DNA of 57,010 nucleotides from UBA10908 sp964608965 (GCA_964608965.1 CAZSPZ010000010.1:1-57010), one strand, 5' to 3'. Positions 16,073-24,541 are shown, counted from the first letter of the stretch. Notes: a model not told the origin generated them from the sequence alone. Translations and numbers: made by a program.

Positions 16073-17641
16073 ATGCAGCAACAAGGAATTTTAATTGTCG
16101 ATTTCGGCGGACAGTTTGTGCAGCTCATTGCAAGAAGGGTCAGAGAGGCGAAAGTCTACTGCGAAATCGTACCTTATGATAAAGCGATGGAAGAAGCTCA
16201 AAGGAGCAAACCTTTGGGTATTATCATATCCGGAGGTCCAAACAGCGTTTATTTGCCGGACGCGCCAAGACTTCCCAAAGAATTTTTCGACCTCGGTGTT
16301 CCGATGTTGGGACTTTGCTATGGAGCTCAGTTGATGGCGCACGAACTGGGCGGGACCGTCAACACGCCGGATCGAGGAGAGAACGGTCGTACCGCTTTGA
16401 TGTCGGGCGCTCGAGGCTCTCAAAAGAAAGAAACATATCCGGGACAACTTTTGGCAGGAATAGCACCCGACAACTGCTGGATGACCCACATGGATTTTAT
16501 CGATAAAATTCCCGATGGATTTACCATCATGGCGCATACCGGGACTTGTCCTGCCGCCGTCATGGAAAACCCGGGTAAACGTTTATATGCTGCACAGTTC
16601 CACCCCGAAGTAAAGCACACGCCGTTTGGCAAGGATTTGTTTGACAATTTCCTTTTCAACATTTGCGACTGCAAACCCGATTGGATTCTTTCGGATTTTA
16701 CAAAGACAAAGATTGAAGAAATCAAGAATCTTGTGGGCGATAAAAAAGTGCTCTGCGCGCTCTCGGGAGGCGTGGATTCGTCCGTCGCCGCCATTTTGAC
16801 ACAACAAGCGATAGGCGACCGTTTACACTGCATCTTTGTTGACCACGGCCTTCTTCGAAAGAATGAAGGCGATCAGGTCATGGAAGTATATACAAAGCAG
16901 TTCAACCTAAAGGTAACCAGAGTAAATGCGGCAGAACGTTTTCTTTCTAAACTGGCCGGTGTAACCGAACCGGAGCAGAAGAGGAAGATTATAGGCAACG
17001 AATTCATCCGGGTCTTCGAAGAAGAATCAGGAAAACTCTTCGCAGAAGAAGGGAAATTCGATTTCCTTCTCCAGGGAACCATTTACCCCGATGTCGTGGA
17101 AAGCGGAACTTCCACTTCTGCCACCATAAAAAGCCACCACAATGTGGGAGGCCTTCCCGAAGACGTGGAATTTACTCTGCTGGAACCGCTCAGATTATTA
17201 TTCAAAGATGAAGTGAGAGGCGTGGGCGAAGGCTTGGGCATTCCCGCGGAAATCGTATGGAGACAACCGTTCCCCGGCCCCGGTCTTGCCATTCGCTGCC
17301 TTGGAGAAGTAAGAGAAGATAAACTTGCCATCCTTCGCGAAGCCGACTGGATTTTCCGCGAAGAAATCGCCAAAGCCGGCCTCGACAGAGAAATCTGGCA
17401 ATATTTTGCCGTTTTGCCCGATGTCTACAGTGTCGGCGTAACCGGAGATTTTAGGACATACGACAACGTAATCGCACTCCGTGCCATCACCAGCACCGAC
17501 GGTATGACCGCAGACTGGGCGCGCATACCCTTCGACGTCTTGGAAGAGGTAAGCAAGAGAATCGTCAACGAAGTCGCAGGAGCAGGACGTATTGTCTATG
17601 ATATTACAAGTAAACCACCAGCTACGGTGGAATGGGAGTAA
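16073..17641 (+). CDS. guaA: GMP synthase (glutamine-hydrolysing)
   Basis: A 522-residue enzyme that converts XMP to GMP with glutamine and ATP. The class I amidotransferase domain has nucleophile Cys82 in LGLCYGAQ and FHPEV for the His-Glu pair. The ATP-PPase domain has LSGGVDSSVAA, and the C-terminal dimer domain has RPFPG-like RQPFPGPGLAIR. It sits 12 bases after guaB with a GGAGGAA site. The stop is embedded in a palindrome GGGAGT-A-ACTCCC that begins the structured repeats downstream. Confidence 0.97.
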   Translation: MQQQGILIVDFGGQFVQLIARRVREAKVYCEIVPYDKAMEEAQRSKPLGIIISGGPNSVYLPDAPRLPKEFFDLGVPMLGLCYGAQLMAHELGGTVNTPDRGENGRTALMSGARGSQKKETYPGQLLAGIAPDNCWMTHMDFIDKIPDGFTIMAHTGTCPAAVMENPGKRLYAAQFHPEVKHTPFGKDLFDNFLFNICDCKPDWILSDFTKTKIEEIKNLVGDKKVLCALSGGVDSSVAAILTQQAIGDRLHCIFVDHGLLRKNEGDQVMEVYTKQFNLKVTRVNAAERFLSKLAGVTEPEQKRKIIGNEFIRVFEEESGKLFAEEGKFDFLLQGTIYPDVVESGTSTSATIKSHHNVGGLPEDVEFTLLEPLRLLFKDEVRGVGEGLGIPAEIVWRQPFPGPGLAIRCLGEVREDKLAILREADWIFREEIAKAGLDREIWQYFAVLPDVYSVGVTGDFRTYDNVIALRAITSTDGMTADWARIPFDVLEEVSKRIVNEVAGAGRIVYDITSKPPATVEWE

Positions 17642-17975
17642 CTCCCAATTTGTCGCAGACAAATTGATGGAGTTACCCCTGGCAGAGTTGGCGAGACTTC
17701 CGGCGACCGAAGGGAGTCGAAAGTCCGCAACTTACGGCTTGGAGTAACTCCCAAATACATCAAGCAAAGCGCAGATTAATCCGTTGGTACTACCCCTGGC
17801 AGAGTTGGCGAGACTTCCGGCGACCGAAGGGAGTCGAAAGTCCGCAACTTACGGCTTGGAGTAGCACCCGATTCAAGTGAAACGCAGACAAATTGATGGA
17901 GTTACCCCTGGCAGAGTTGGCGAGACTTCCGGCGACCCAAGGGAGTCGAAAGTCCGCAACTTACTTACGGCTTCA
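17641..17975 (+). repeat. Three-copy structured intergenic repeat
   Basis: This 350-base gap between guaA and the next gene holds no gene but three near-identical units: 17669-17751, 17786-17868 and 17898-17975 (about 83 bases, period 112-117). Each contains CCCCTGGCAGAGTTGGCGAG, a nested hairpin (AGTTG...CAACT outside, GACTT...AAGTC inside, then CTT-C-CGG-CGA-CCG-AAG) and CGGCTTGGAGTA. Flanking arms pair as GGAGTTAC/GTAACTCC in unit 1 and GGTACTAC/GTAGCACC in unit 2, with two compensatory changes. Unit 3 lacks the 3' arm, has a TTAC duplication and one G-to-C change. A 9-bp hairpin (CAATTTGTC-GCA-GACAAATTG, 17646-17666) precedes unit 1. Confidence 0.9.
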
Positions 17976-17995
17976 TAGGATCATAGGAGCGTTTG

Positions 17996-18490
17996 ATGGA
18001 TATAAACGGCGAATATATTAAAGAATATCAACAGCTGTTACAAACGACCGATTTGCAGCGAGGCTATCAGGAGTTGTTGAAGCTTTTCCGATATATAAAG
18101 GTATATCTGGAAAAAGAAATGCCGGGTTATGTGTTTTCGGGGAATGTCGCAGAAAACAATATGGATTACGCTTATTTTCAATTTTCCGACGAAGAATTGA
18201 AAGGCAAAGGCTTGAAATTCGTCATAGCCTATGTTCATAAGTCTTGCAGTTGGGAAGTTTGGCTTTCGGGCGTCAATCGAAAAACACAGGTGGAATACTA
18301 TCAGAAACTCAAAAATACCAAGACTCAATATGCGCTGACCGACAATCCAAATAAACTGGACTATATTCTAAGAAATGTACTATGTGCCGAATGCACATAC
18401 GGCAATATCGATAGGATGCCCTCCGAAATAAAATCGAAAGTAGAAAGTTTTATCCATAATGTGAAATCTACTACACTGGAAAGTTGGTGA
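17996..18490 (+). CDS. DUF7000-like conserved protein
   Basis: A soluble protein of 164 residues from the ATG at 17996, six bases after an AGGAG site. It has an N-terminal helical part (YIKEYQQLLQTTDLQRGYQ), SGNVAENNMDYAYFQFS, an EVWLSGVNRK strand and a Cys-containing segment near residue 130. It resembles the DUF7000 family as I recall it, whose function is unknown. No signal or membrane segment is present. It may be co-transcribed with the small zinc-ribbon gene four bases downstream. Confidence 0.75.
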   Translation: MDINGEYIKEYQQLLQTTDLQRGYQELLKLFRYIKVYLEKEMPGYVFSGNVAENNMDYAYFQFSDEELKGKGLKFVIAYVHKSCSWEVWLSGVNRKTQVEYYQKLKNTKTQYALTDNPNKLDYILRNVLCAECTYGNIDRMPSEIKSKVESFIHNVKSTTLESW

Positions 18491-18494
18491 TGAT

Positions 18495-18635
18495 ATGATA
18501 AAAAAATGCAAACAATGCGGCGTTCAATTGTTGCCCGGCGAAAGCAATCAGTTTTGCGAAAAATGCAGGAATCGAAAGCGCGGACTGCAGTTGGAAGAAA
18601 AGCTTCAAAGAGAAAAAGATAAGAAAAAAAGATAA
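18495..18635 (+). CDS. Small zinc-ribbon protein
   Basis: A 46-residue basic protein. Two CxxC knuckles (Cys5, Cys8 and Cys21, Cys24) form a zinc ribbon, and the tail is a highly charged helix rich in Lys, Glu and Arg. Its ATG lies four bases after the stop of the upstream gene, with a GGTGA stretch as binding site. It is followed immediately by a terminator. The function is unknown; small zinc ribbons of this kind often bind nucleic acid or partner proteins. Confidence 0.7.
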   Translation: MIKKCKQCGVQLLPGESNQFCEKCRNRKRGLQLEEKLQREKDKKKR

Positions 18636-18644
18636 GAAAAAAGT

Positions 18645-18682
18645 AGCTGCCTGATATATCACATCAGGCAGCTCTCTTTTTG
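18645..18682. terminator. Bidirectional terminator
   Basis: An 11-bp perfect stem (AGCTGCCTGAT, 18645-18655 with 18663-18673). It is followed by CTCTTTTTG on the plus strand and by ACTTTTTTC on the minus strand, so it serves both converging transcripts. Confidence 0.87.
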
Positions 18683-18696
18683 TATCGAAGTTTTTT

Positions 18697-19572
18697 TTAT
18701 AAGTAGTATTTCCCTTCGATCCTGACCGTTGCACCGCCACCGAACAGGACGCGTTCATCCATGGTTTTCAGATGTACGATGTTGTACGTCGAAGGTTCTC
18801 CATTTTGTTCAATACATATAGGGTGTCCGTCCCAAAGACGATTTTTGAGCATATAATAGCCCAGCGCTGAATTTCCCGAACCGGTTGCCTTATCTTCGAG
18901 ATAGCCGAACTTCGGCGCGAACACTCTTGTTCGAACGAAACTTTCGGAATTTGATACTTCTTTAGAGAATATGAGGATGATATCGATTCCGTGGGCGAGG
19001 CAATAGATTTTCAATTCTTTTTCGTCGGGGAACATGGACAGTTCTGCCTCAAGAGTGGCAATGGGAACAATCAAAGTGTTAAGCCCTGCATTCACCAATT
19101 GAACCGGGTATTCCCCGGAGATCGAATCCAAAGATATGCCCAGCGCATCAGCGGCGCCGGCCGCATCCACATCTGTTGTAAGAAATTCCGCTTTCGGTGC
19201 GGAAATGAAAACTGCATCCAGCGCTGCCAGGTCGTTGTAAACGGTGAGCAGACCTTTTGGGGTGTCGATAGAAACCTCTCTCAGTGCGCCAAGTTCCATG
19301 TTGCTTTTAAGCAAGGAGTACATGCAGGCGATCGTCCCGTGGCCGCAAAACTCCACTTCGCACTCGGAAGAATAGTATCTCAACGCAAAGAGGTCCGAGC
19401 TTTTCTGCACGCAGTACACGATTTCCGACACAAAGCCTTTATGCCCCTTGGCTATGCGCTGCATTTCTTCCTGTGTCAGCATCTGCCCCTCTGCAAGGTA
19501 AATGCAGGCAGCCGGATTTCCGGAGGAATTTGCGGAAGTAAAGGCATCGATTTTCTTATAATTTAAAATCAT
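18697..19572 (-). CDS. PhzF-family isomerase-like protein
   Basis: A protein of 291 residues from the ATG at 19572. A longer frame would run back into the preceding decarboxylase gene and is rejected. Family marks are KIDAFTSANSSGNPAACIYL near the N-terminus, SEIVY with the putative catalytic Glu, CGHGTIACMY, and DKATGSGNSALGYYML in the second half. PhzF proteins have two diaminopimelate-epimerase-like halves. Except for phenazine PhzF itself, most have unknown substrates. It lies 34 bases after a PLP decarboxylase in the same direction, so the two may act on one amino-acid-derived compound (inference). Confidence 0.88.
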   Translation of the reverse strand: MILNYKKIDAFTSANSSGNPAACIYLAEGQMLTQEEMQRIAKGHKGFVSEIVYCVQKSSDLFALRYYSSECEVEFCGHGTIACMYSLLKSNMELGALREVSIDTPKGLLTVYNDLAALDAVFISAPKAEFLTTDVDAAGAADALGISLDSISGEYPVQLVNAGLNTLIVPIATLEAELSMFPDEKELKIYCLAHGIDIILIFSKEVSNSESFVRTRVFAPKFGYLEDKATGSGNSALGYYMLKNRLWDGHPICIEQNGEPSTYNIVHLKTMDERVLFGGGATVRIEGKYYL

Positions 19573-19606
19573 TTCAACTTCTCTATCCTTTCGATTTTGG
19601 CAAACC

Positions 19607-21019
19607 CTATAGTGTGGCATCTGCCATTGCACGGTAGGCGCGAAATGCCTCAACACAATCATCGATGTCTTCTTTTGTGGTTTGCCAGGAACTGACGCTG
19701 ACTCGAATGACGGGTTCGCCATGCCAGGATGCTCCGCCGCACCAGCATTTGCCGCCGGATTGAATGCTTTTCAGTACAGCTGCGGTTTTTTCCGCCGTTT
19801 CACATCGGATTAGAATTTGGTTGAATACCACCTCGTTCATCACCATGAAACCGCTTTCAGCCAGCTTTCCAGAAAAATACCTGGCGTTCTGGCACATACC
19901 GTCAATCAATTCCTCTACGCCACTTTTCCCCAGATATTTCAATGTCGTCCAAAGTTCGATGCTTCTTGCGCGTCTTGACATCTCCGGTGTATACAGCATG
20001 CCATCACGGTGGTCACTGTATTGGATATACGAACCGGTTGCCTGCATCNNNNNNNNNNNACGGACCAGAGCCGAACGATCTTTGCATAGGACAATTCCGC
20101 AGTCGTAGGGTGTATTTAGGGTTTTATGCGCGTCGGCTGACCACGAATCCGCTTTTTCCATGCCGTATGTCATGCTGCGGTATGTTTCCGACGCAGCTGC
20201 CCAAAGCCCGAAGGCGCCGTCCACATGGACCCATGCCCCGGCCTTGTTTGCCTGGGTGCAGATCCGGTCGAAGTCGTCGAAAGCGCCGCTGTTCACATTG
20301 CCGGCCTGCAGGATCAGTAAAGTATTTTTATCCAGTGCCGGAATCTTTTCAGTCGAAATCCTCCCTTGATCGTCGGCGGGCACCGATTCGACCCGATCCC
20401 TGCCCAGCCCCAGCAGAGCCAGGGCCTTGAACACGGATGAATGCGCCTGTTCGCTGAGCACTACACGGATGGGTGGTGCACCGAACAGTCCTTGGGTATT
20501 CACATCCCAGCCCTGCTTCAGAAGCAGTTCGTTCCGCGCGGCAGCCAGGGCGCAGATAATGGCCGTGGAAGAGCCGCTGACAAAACCGGCGGCAGTACCC
20601 TTTGGCAACCCGAGTAATTCTGTAATCCATTGTTCGCATACTTCCTCCAGTTTAGAGGCGATCGGCGAGAGAACAAACAACGCGCTGTTCTGATCCCAAA
20701 GATCAGAAAGCCATTTGGCTGCCAGGGAAACAGGAACGCTGCCGCCGCATACGAAGCCGAAGTATTTACCGCCCGTTTGCGCCACCGTGTTCGTCGATCC
20801 GTATCGATGGAGAATGTCCAGAAGCGCACCTGCTTCGCAGGGCTCCTCCGGCATGGATTCATCAAAGATTTTCATTTCCGCCAGCGACGCGGCTGCCGGA
20901 GATACCGGCATCTGTTCCAGGTGGTCAATGTAATCGTAGGCGTATCGCTTTGCCTGCTCAAACAGTTCCTTTGTTTTCAATTGGTCCTTCATTTCCGGAC
21001 ACAAATTTGCCTTTTTCAT
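19607..21019 (-). CDS. Group II PLP-dependent amino acid decarboxylase
   Basis: About 470 residues, started at the ATG at 21019 behind a GGAGGAG site; an in-frame GTG at 21034 is less likely. Marks are a TGGKYFGFVCGG substrate loop, SGSSTAIICALAAARN, HVDGAFGLWAA and the PLP lysine in SADAHKTLNTPYDCG. The family includes glutamate, tyrosine and tryptophan decarboxylases and aminotransferase-like relatives, and the substrate is not evident. An 11-N gap (20049-20059) falls after ALVR, and the frame continues across it. The gene is divergent from a MocR regulator across a symmetric double promoter, so MocR probably controls it. By eye the region is more GC-rich than its neighbours. Confidence 0.85.
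   Translation of the reverse strand: MKKANLCPEMKDQLKTKELFEQAKRYAYDYIDHLEQMPVSPAAASLAEMKIFDESMPEEPCEAGALLDILHRYGSTNTVAQTGGKYFGFVCGGSVPVSLAAKWLSDLWDQNSALFVLSPIASKLEEVCEQWITELLGLPKGTAAGFVSGSSTAIICALAAARNELLLKQGWDVNTQGLFGAPPIRVVLSEQAHSSVFKALALLGLGRDRVESVPADDQGRISTEKIPALDKNTLLILQAGNVNSGAFDDFDRICTQANKAGAWVHVDGAFGLWAAASETYRSMTYGMEKADSWSADAHKTLNTPYDCGIVLCKDRSALVRXXXXMQATGSYIQYSDHRDGMLYTPEMSRRARSIELWTTLKYLGKSGVEELIDGMCQNARYFSGKLAESGFMVMNEVVFNQILIRCETAEKTAAVLKSIQSGGKCWCGGASWHGEPVIRVSVSSWQTTKEDIDDCVEAFRAYRAMADATL
20049..20059. other. Assembly gap (11 N)
   Basis: Eleven undetermined bases inside the decarboxylase gene. The reading frame continues on both sides (ALVR before, MQATGSY after in the protein), so the gene is probably intact and the gap length may be arbitrary. 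Confidence 0.99.
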
Positions 21020-21039
21020 GCTTTTCTCCTCCACTTGGC

Positions 21040-21114
21040 TAATTGTATGACTTTTTACCTATTATGGCTTGACATTGTACCACCGTCAAGCCATAATTGT
21101 ATGTAATACAATTA
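21040..21114. promoter_or_regulatory. Symmetric divergent promoter/operator of decarboxylase and MocR genes
   Basis: A 13-bp perfect inverted repeat (ATTATGGCTTGAC 21061-21073, GTCAAGCCATAAT 21085-21097) with an 11-bp centre. It contains two face-to-face promoters. Plus strand has TTGACA 21069-21074, 17 bp, CATAAT 21092-21097. Minus strand has TTGACG 21089-21084, 17 bp, CATAAT 21066-21061. TAATTGTAT occurs at 21040-21048 and 21094-21102, and inverted at 21106-21114, as likely binding sites. Confidence 0.85.
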
Positions 21115-21130
21115 GAATGGAGGTCCTATC

Positions 21131-22510
21131 ATGTGGGATTTGCGAATCATCGATACGGATAAATCGCTCTATGTGGCTCTCGCGGACGCTATCGAACGAG
21201 ACATTCGGGCAAAGATCCTGGCAGCCGGCGACAAGCTGCCTGCACAAAGAGAACTGGCGAAAAAAGTCGGTGTCAATGTCACGACGATTACACGGGCCTA
21301 TAGAGAAGCAGAAAAGCGGGGCCTTGTTACATCCATTGTGGGGAGCGGCACGTATGTCTCTTCCGATTTGGGTTTCAACTCTGCACTGGTCAACACAGAC
21401 AATGGGAGCATCCCGCGGATTGAAATGGGCCTTGTTCTACCCCTTTATGCCGCAGAACCCGATATCGGCCCCATCATCGAGCGGGTTTTACACAAGAGTA
21501 ATATGAATGACTTTATGGGATACACGTCCCCCCAGGGATTGCTGCGCCATCGGCAAACGGGCAGCGCATGGATGAAACGGTTTAAGATAGATGCCGAGGC
21601 AGAACGTATCATTATTACCGCAGGGGCACAGCACGCGCTGAACTGTATTTTATCCTCCGTGTTCCAGCCTGGCGACCGGATTGCGGTGGATTGTCTTACC
21701 TATCCCGGTATCAAGACAGCGGCGAGGCTCTGCGGAATCCATTTGGAGGCAGTCGCCATGGACGAAGAGGGAATGGCACCTCAGGCGCTGGATGCCGTCT
21801 GCAGCCGCCACGATGTGAAAGGCGTCTACACGGTCTCCACGATGCAGAATCCGACCAATGCCACTATGTCGGCCGGGCGGTGTGTCGCCATCACTGAAAT
21901 CATTAAAAAAAGGAGCCTGATTCTAATCGAGGATGATCTCTATCGTTTTGTATCGTCGGATGAATTCGGACCCTTGACCCGACTGATCCCGGAACAGAGC
22001 ATCTATATTGCAGGTATTTCCAAAGCGTTTTTCGCCGGACTCAGAGTCAGCTTTGTGGCGGCTCCCATGCGTTTTTGCAACAGAATTGCACAGACAGTGG
22101 TCGACACACTTTGGATGGCTCCCACGCTGAACGCGGAAATCGCCTGCGAATGCATTGTCTGTGGTGCTGCAGAGGAAATTATCGAAAGGAAATGCGAAGA
22201 GCTTCGTCGGAGAATTCTTCGTCTGGAGGAAAAACTGTCCGGATATGAGTACCGGTACGTCCCCGACAGCATGTTCGTCTGGCTGAAGCTGCCTGATTAC
22301 TGGAACAGCAATGAATTTGAAAAGACTGCGGCTGTGAATGGGCTGAGCGTTGTGTCATCAGACAAATTTTCCGTGGGAAGCTCTGCGCCTCCCAATTTCG
22401 TACGTGTTTCACTGAGCGGCGCTTCCGGCATGGAGGAATTCGAAAGAGGGCTTGAAATTCTATATAAAATGCTGCGGTTTGAAATCGGCTCGGCCGGCGG
22501 AGTCATTTAA
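21131..22510 (+). CDS. MocR-type (GntR/aminotransferase) transcriptional regulator
   Basis: A 459-residue protein. An N-terminal GntR winged helix (about residues 1-75, with GDKLPAQRELAKKVGVN and RAYREAEKRGLV) is fused to a fold-type I aminotransferase-like domain. That domain has ITAGAQHALNCIL, ENPTN-like MQNPTNATMS, EDDLYRF and the PLP lysine region IAGISKAFFAGLRVSF. MocR proteins sense PLP or an amino compound and activate or repress a divergent gene. The divergent target here is the decarboxylase-phzF pair. An ATGGAGGT site precedes the ATG. Confidence 0.93.
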   Translation: MWDLRIIDTDKSLYVALADAIERDIRAKILAAGDKLPAQRELAKKVGVNVTTITRAYREAEKRGLVTSIVGSGTYVSSDLGFNSALVNTDNGSIPRIEMGLVLPLYAAEPDIGPIIERVLHKSNMNDFMGYTSPQGLLRHRQTGSAWMKRFKIDAEAERIIITAGAQHALNCILSSVFQPGDRIAVDCLTYPGIKTAARLCGIHLEAVAMDEEGMAPQALDAVCSRHDVKGVYTVSTMQNPTNATMSAGRCVAITEIIKKRSLILIEDDLYRFVSSDEFGPLTRLIPEQSIYIAGISKAFFAGLRVSFVAAPMRFCNRIAQTVVDTLWMAPTLNAEIACECIVCGAAEEIIERKCEELRRRILRLEEKLSGYEYRYVPDSMFVWLKLPDYWNSNEFEKTAAVNGLSVVSSDKFSVGSSAPPNFVRVSLSGASGMEEFERGLEILYKMLRFEIGSAGGVI

Positions 22511-22524
22511 GAATTTGCATTTTT

Positions 22525-23424
22525 TCAATCCGTACGAAAACGCCCTAATTCGCGTTCACTGATTTCTATAAATGCTTTAAGCGCGGGCGATATCCATTTG
22601 TTTTTGTAACAGAGGATTTGCGTAAGCATATCCGGTTTAAAATCTTCGACGCTTAACGGCACGATTTCTTTTCGGTCGATGAGCGCTTCTAAGTTGTAAT
22701 TTGGAAGAAGGCTTATACTGTCGCTGCTTATAACCGTATTGATCAAAATTCGGGTGCTTCCGATTTCCAAGGGGCAACGAAAAGAAAGCCCTCTTTCTGC
22801 GGCGGTGTTTTCCAGCGCTGCCCGGTAATTGCGTTTACTTTCCGTCAATAAAAGCCGTTGGGTCATGATGTCTTTTAGCGTAAGATTTTTACGCCGGGAA
22901 AAGGGATGCCCGGGAGCGCAAAAAAATACGATGGGCATCGTAGCGGACCACTTTACTTCCAAATCCGGATGCACGATCGGATAGTCTAATGTCAATATAC
23001 AATCAACGCTGTTGTGGGCCAGATATCCAATCAAGTCAAGCGTGGTCGCTATTTTTACATTCAAAGAAACCTCCGGATAGGTTTTTAAATAATCATCTAT
23101 GATTGCATCTCCGGCGCAGTCTGCAATAGATTCGAGCATACCAATGCTTAAGGTGCCTTTGGGCGAAGCGTCATCGGAGAAGCGAGTCTGAATTTCCTGC
23201 TGGATATCCAACAGTCGAAAGCAATACTCCAAAAAGTCTTTGCCGGATGCGGATAGTTTAATGCGTTTGCCGTTACGGTCAAACAACTGCACGCCGAGTT
23301 CCTTCTCCAGTGCCGCAATCTGTGTGGTAACCGTAGATTGCGCATAGGATAATTCTTCCGCAGCTTTGCTGAAGCTTTCCGCTTCGGTTACTTTAATAAA
23401 GGTTTTAATGTTTCGTATTTCCAT
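22525..23424 (-). CDS. LysR-family transcriptional regulator
   Basis: A 299-residue protein. The N-terminal winged helix begins MEIRNIKTFIKVTEAESFSKAAEEL and continues with STVTTQIAALEKELGVQLFDR. A periplasmic-binding-like effector domain follows. It is divergent from a nitrilase gene 137 bases away, and an ATC-N9-GAT palindrome lies between them. That is the standard LysR layout, so the nitrilase is its likely target. It converges on the MocR gene with only 14 bases between stops. Confidence 0.93.
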   Translation of the reverse strand: MEIRNIKTFIKVTEAESFSKAAEELSYAQSTVTTQIAALEKELGVQLFDRNGKRIKLSASGKDFLEYCFRLLDIQQEIQTRFSDDASPKGTLSIGMLESIADCAGDAIIDDYLKTYPEVSLNVKIATTLDLIGYLAHNSVDCILTLDYPIVHPDLEVKWSATMPIVFFCAPGHPFSRRKNLTLKDIMTQRLLLTESKRNYRAALENTAAERGLSFRCPLEIGSTRILINTVISSDSISLLPNYNLEALIDRKEIVPLSVEDFKPDMLTQILCYKNKWISPALKAFIEISERELGRFRTD

Positions 23425-23435
23425 GGCAGCTCCTT

Positions 23436-23454
23436 ATATCGATTATTTCGATAT
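23436..23454. promoter_or_regulatory. LysR-type operator
   Basis: A perfect palindrome ATATCGA-TTATT-TCGATAT containing ATC-N9-GAT (a T-N11-A motif), just upstream of the lysR start and 108 bases before the nitrilase gene. It fits the recognition site of the divergent LysR regulator. Confidence 0.7.
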
Positions 23455-23561
23455 GTGATATCTGTTAATTCGATTTTACAAATATTCATTCGCATGATAC
23501 CATTTTGATAATAAAAGTTCAAGCCGTGCAATCGGCTGTCACTTGAGTACGAGGAGGAAAC

Positions 23562-24491
23562 ATGAAAGATATAAACAAACATTTAAGGGTCGCTTTGGTT
23601 CAAGCCACTCCTGTTATGTTCGACAAAGACGCCACCATCGAAAAAGCTTGCGGGCAGATTGTGGAAGCCGGAAAAAACGGTGCGGAGCTGATTGTATTTC
23701 CCGAATCTCTGATTCCGTGCTATCCGTATGGATTGACGTATGGTTTTACCGTGGGATCAAGAACAGAAGCCTGCAGGGACGACTGGAAAATCTATTATGA
23801 CAATTCCGTATTGTGCCCAAGCGAAGATACAGAAAAAATAGGAGCCGCTGCAAAAGAGGCAGGGGCTTATGTAAGCATCGGCTACACCGAAAGGGATTAC
23901 AACAACGGAACACTGTACTGTTCCAACATGATTTTTTCACCGCAAGGAGAATTGCTTTGCAATCACAGAAAGTTGAAGCCTACAGGCGCAGAACGCCTGA
24001 TTTGGGGCGATGCAAATAAGGATTACTTCCCGGTGGTGGATACACCCTGGGGCGCAATGGGCGCTTTGATTTGCTGGGAAAACTACATGCCTTTAGCTCG
24101 GGTGGCCTTGTATATGAAAGGCGTTTCCCTTTACTTATGTCCCAATACCAACAACAATGCCGAATGGCACGATACGATCAAGCACATCGCCATCGAGGGC
24201 AGATGCTTCGTATTCCATGTGAACCAGTACTTTACAAAAGAAATGTATCCCGCAGGATATCACGGACCGGCACAAGCACAGATTGACGACCTTCCCCAGG
24301 CGCCATGCAACGGCGGTTCTGCTGTGATCGATCCTTTTGGGCATTATGTGACGGAACCTGTATGGGATAAGGAATGTATCATTTATGCGGATATCGATCC
24401 GGATCAGACGGCCAGAGCCCGGATGGAATTCGATCCCTGCGGACATTATTCAAGACCCGACATCACGGAATTGATTCTTCACGAAAAATAG
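23562..24491 (+). CDS. Nitrilase-superfamily carbon-nitrogen hydrolase
   Basis: A 309-residue cytosolic enzyme with the complete Glu-Lys-Cys triad: Glu48 in VFPESL, Lys137 in NHRKLKPTGAE, and Cys171 in LICWENY. CWEN at the nucleophile is typical of the true nitrilase/cyanide hydratase branch, which hydrolyses nitriles to acids. Aliphatic amidases usually differ there. The substrate is unknown. A strong GAGGAGG site precedes the ATG. The divergent LysR gene is the probable regulator. Confidence 0.88.
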   Translation: MKDINKHLRVALVQATPVMFDKDATIEKACGQIVEAGKNGAELIVFPESLIPCYPYGLTYGFTVGSRTEACRDDWKIYYDNSVLCPSEDTEKIGAAAKEAGAYVSIGYTERDYNNGTLYCSNMIFSPQGELLCNHRKLKPTGAERLIWGDANKDYFPVVDTPWGAMGALICWENYMPLARVALYMKGVSLYLCPNTNNNAEWHDTIKHIAIEGRCFVFHVNQYFTKEMYPAGYHGPAQAQIDDLPQAPCNGGSAVIDPFGHYVTEPVWDKECIIYADIDPDQTARARMEFDPCGHYSRPDITELILHEK

Positions 24492-24513
24492 GACACATAT
24501 GTCCGGAGGCTTC

Positions 24514-24541
24514 TTGACTTTTTTTCAGGACATGGTATAGT
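24514..24541 (+). promoter_or_regulatory. Promoter of the SCIFF operon
   Basis: TTGACT (24514-24519), 16-bp spacer, TATAGT (24536-24541), about 80 bases before the peptide gene. An ATGTCC...GGACAT inverted repeat overlaps it. Confidence 0.8.

Noticed and set aside
17641..17975. CRISPR array
   Set aside because: Only three units, each about 83 bases with internal hairpins. The spacers are short, partly related to each other, and no cas genes are present.
17641..17975. tRNA-like genes in the repeats
   Set aside because: A GGAGTCGAAAGTCC stretch recalls a T arm, but there is no anticodon arm, D arm or acceptor pairing.
19573..19722. N-terminal extension of the PhzF-like protein
   Set aside because: It overlaps the end of the decarboxylase gene, is not family-like, and the ATG at 19572 gives the usual PhzF length.
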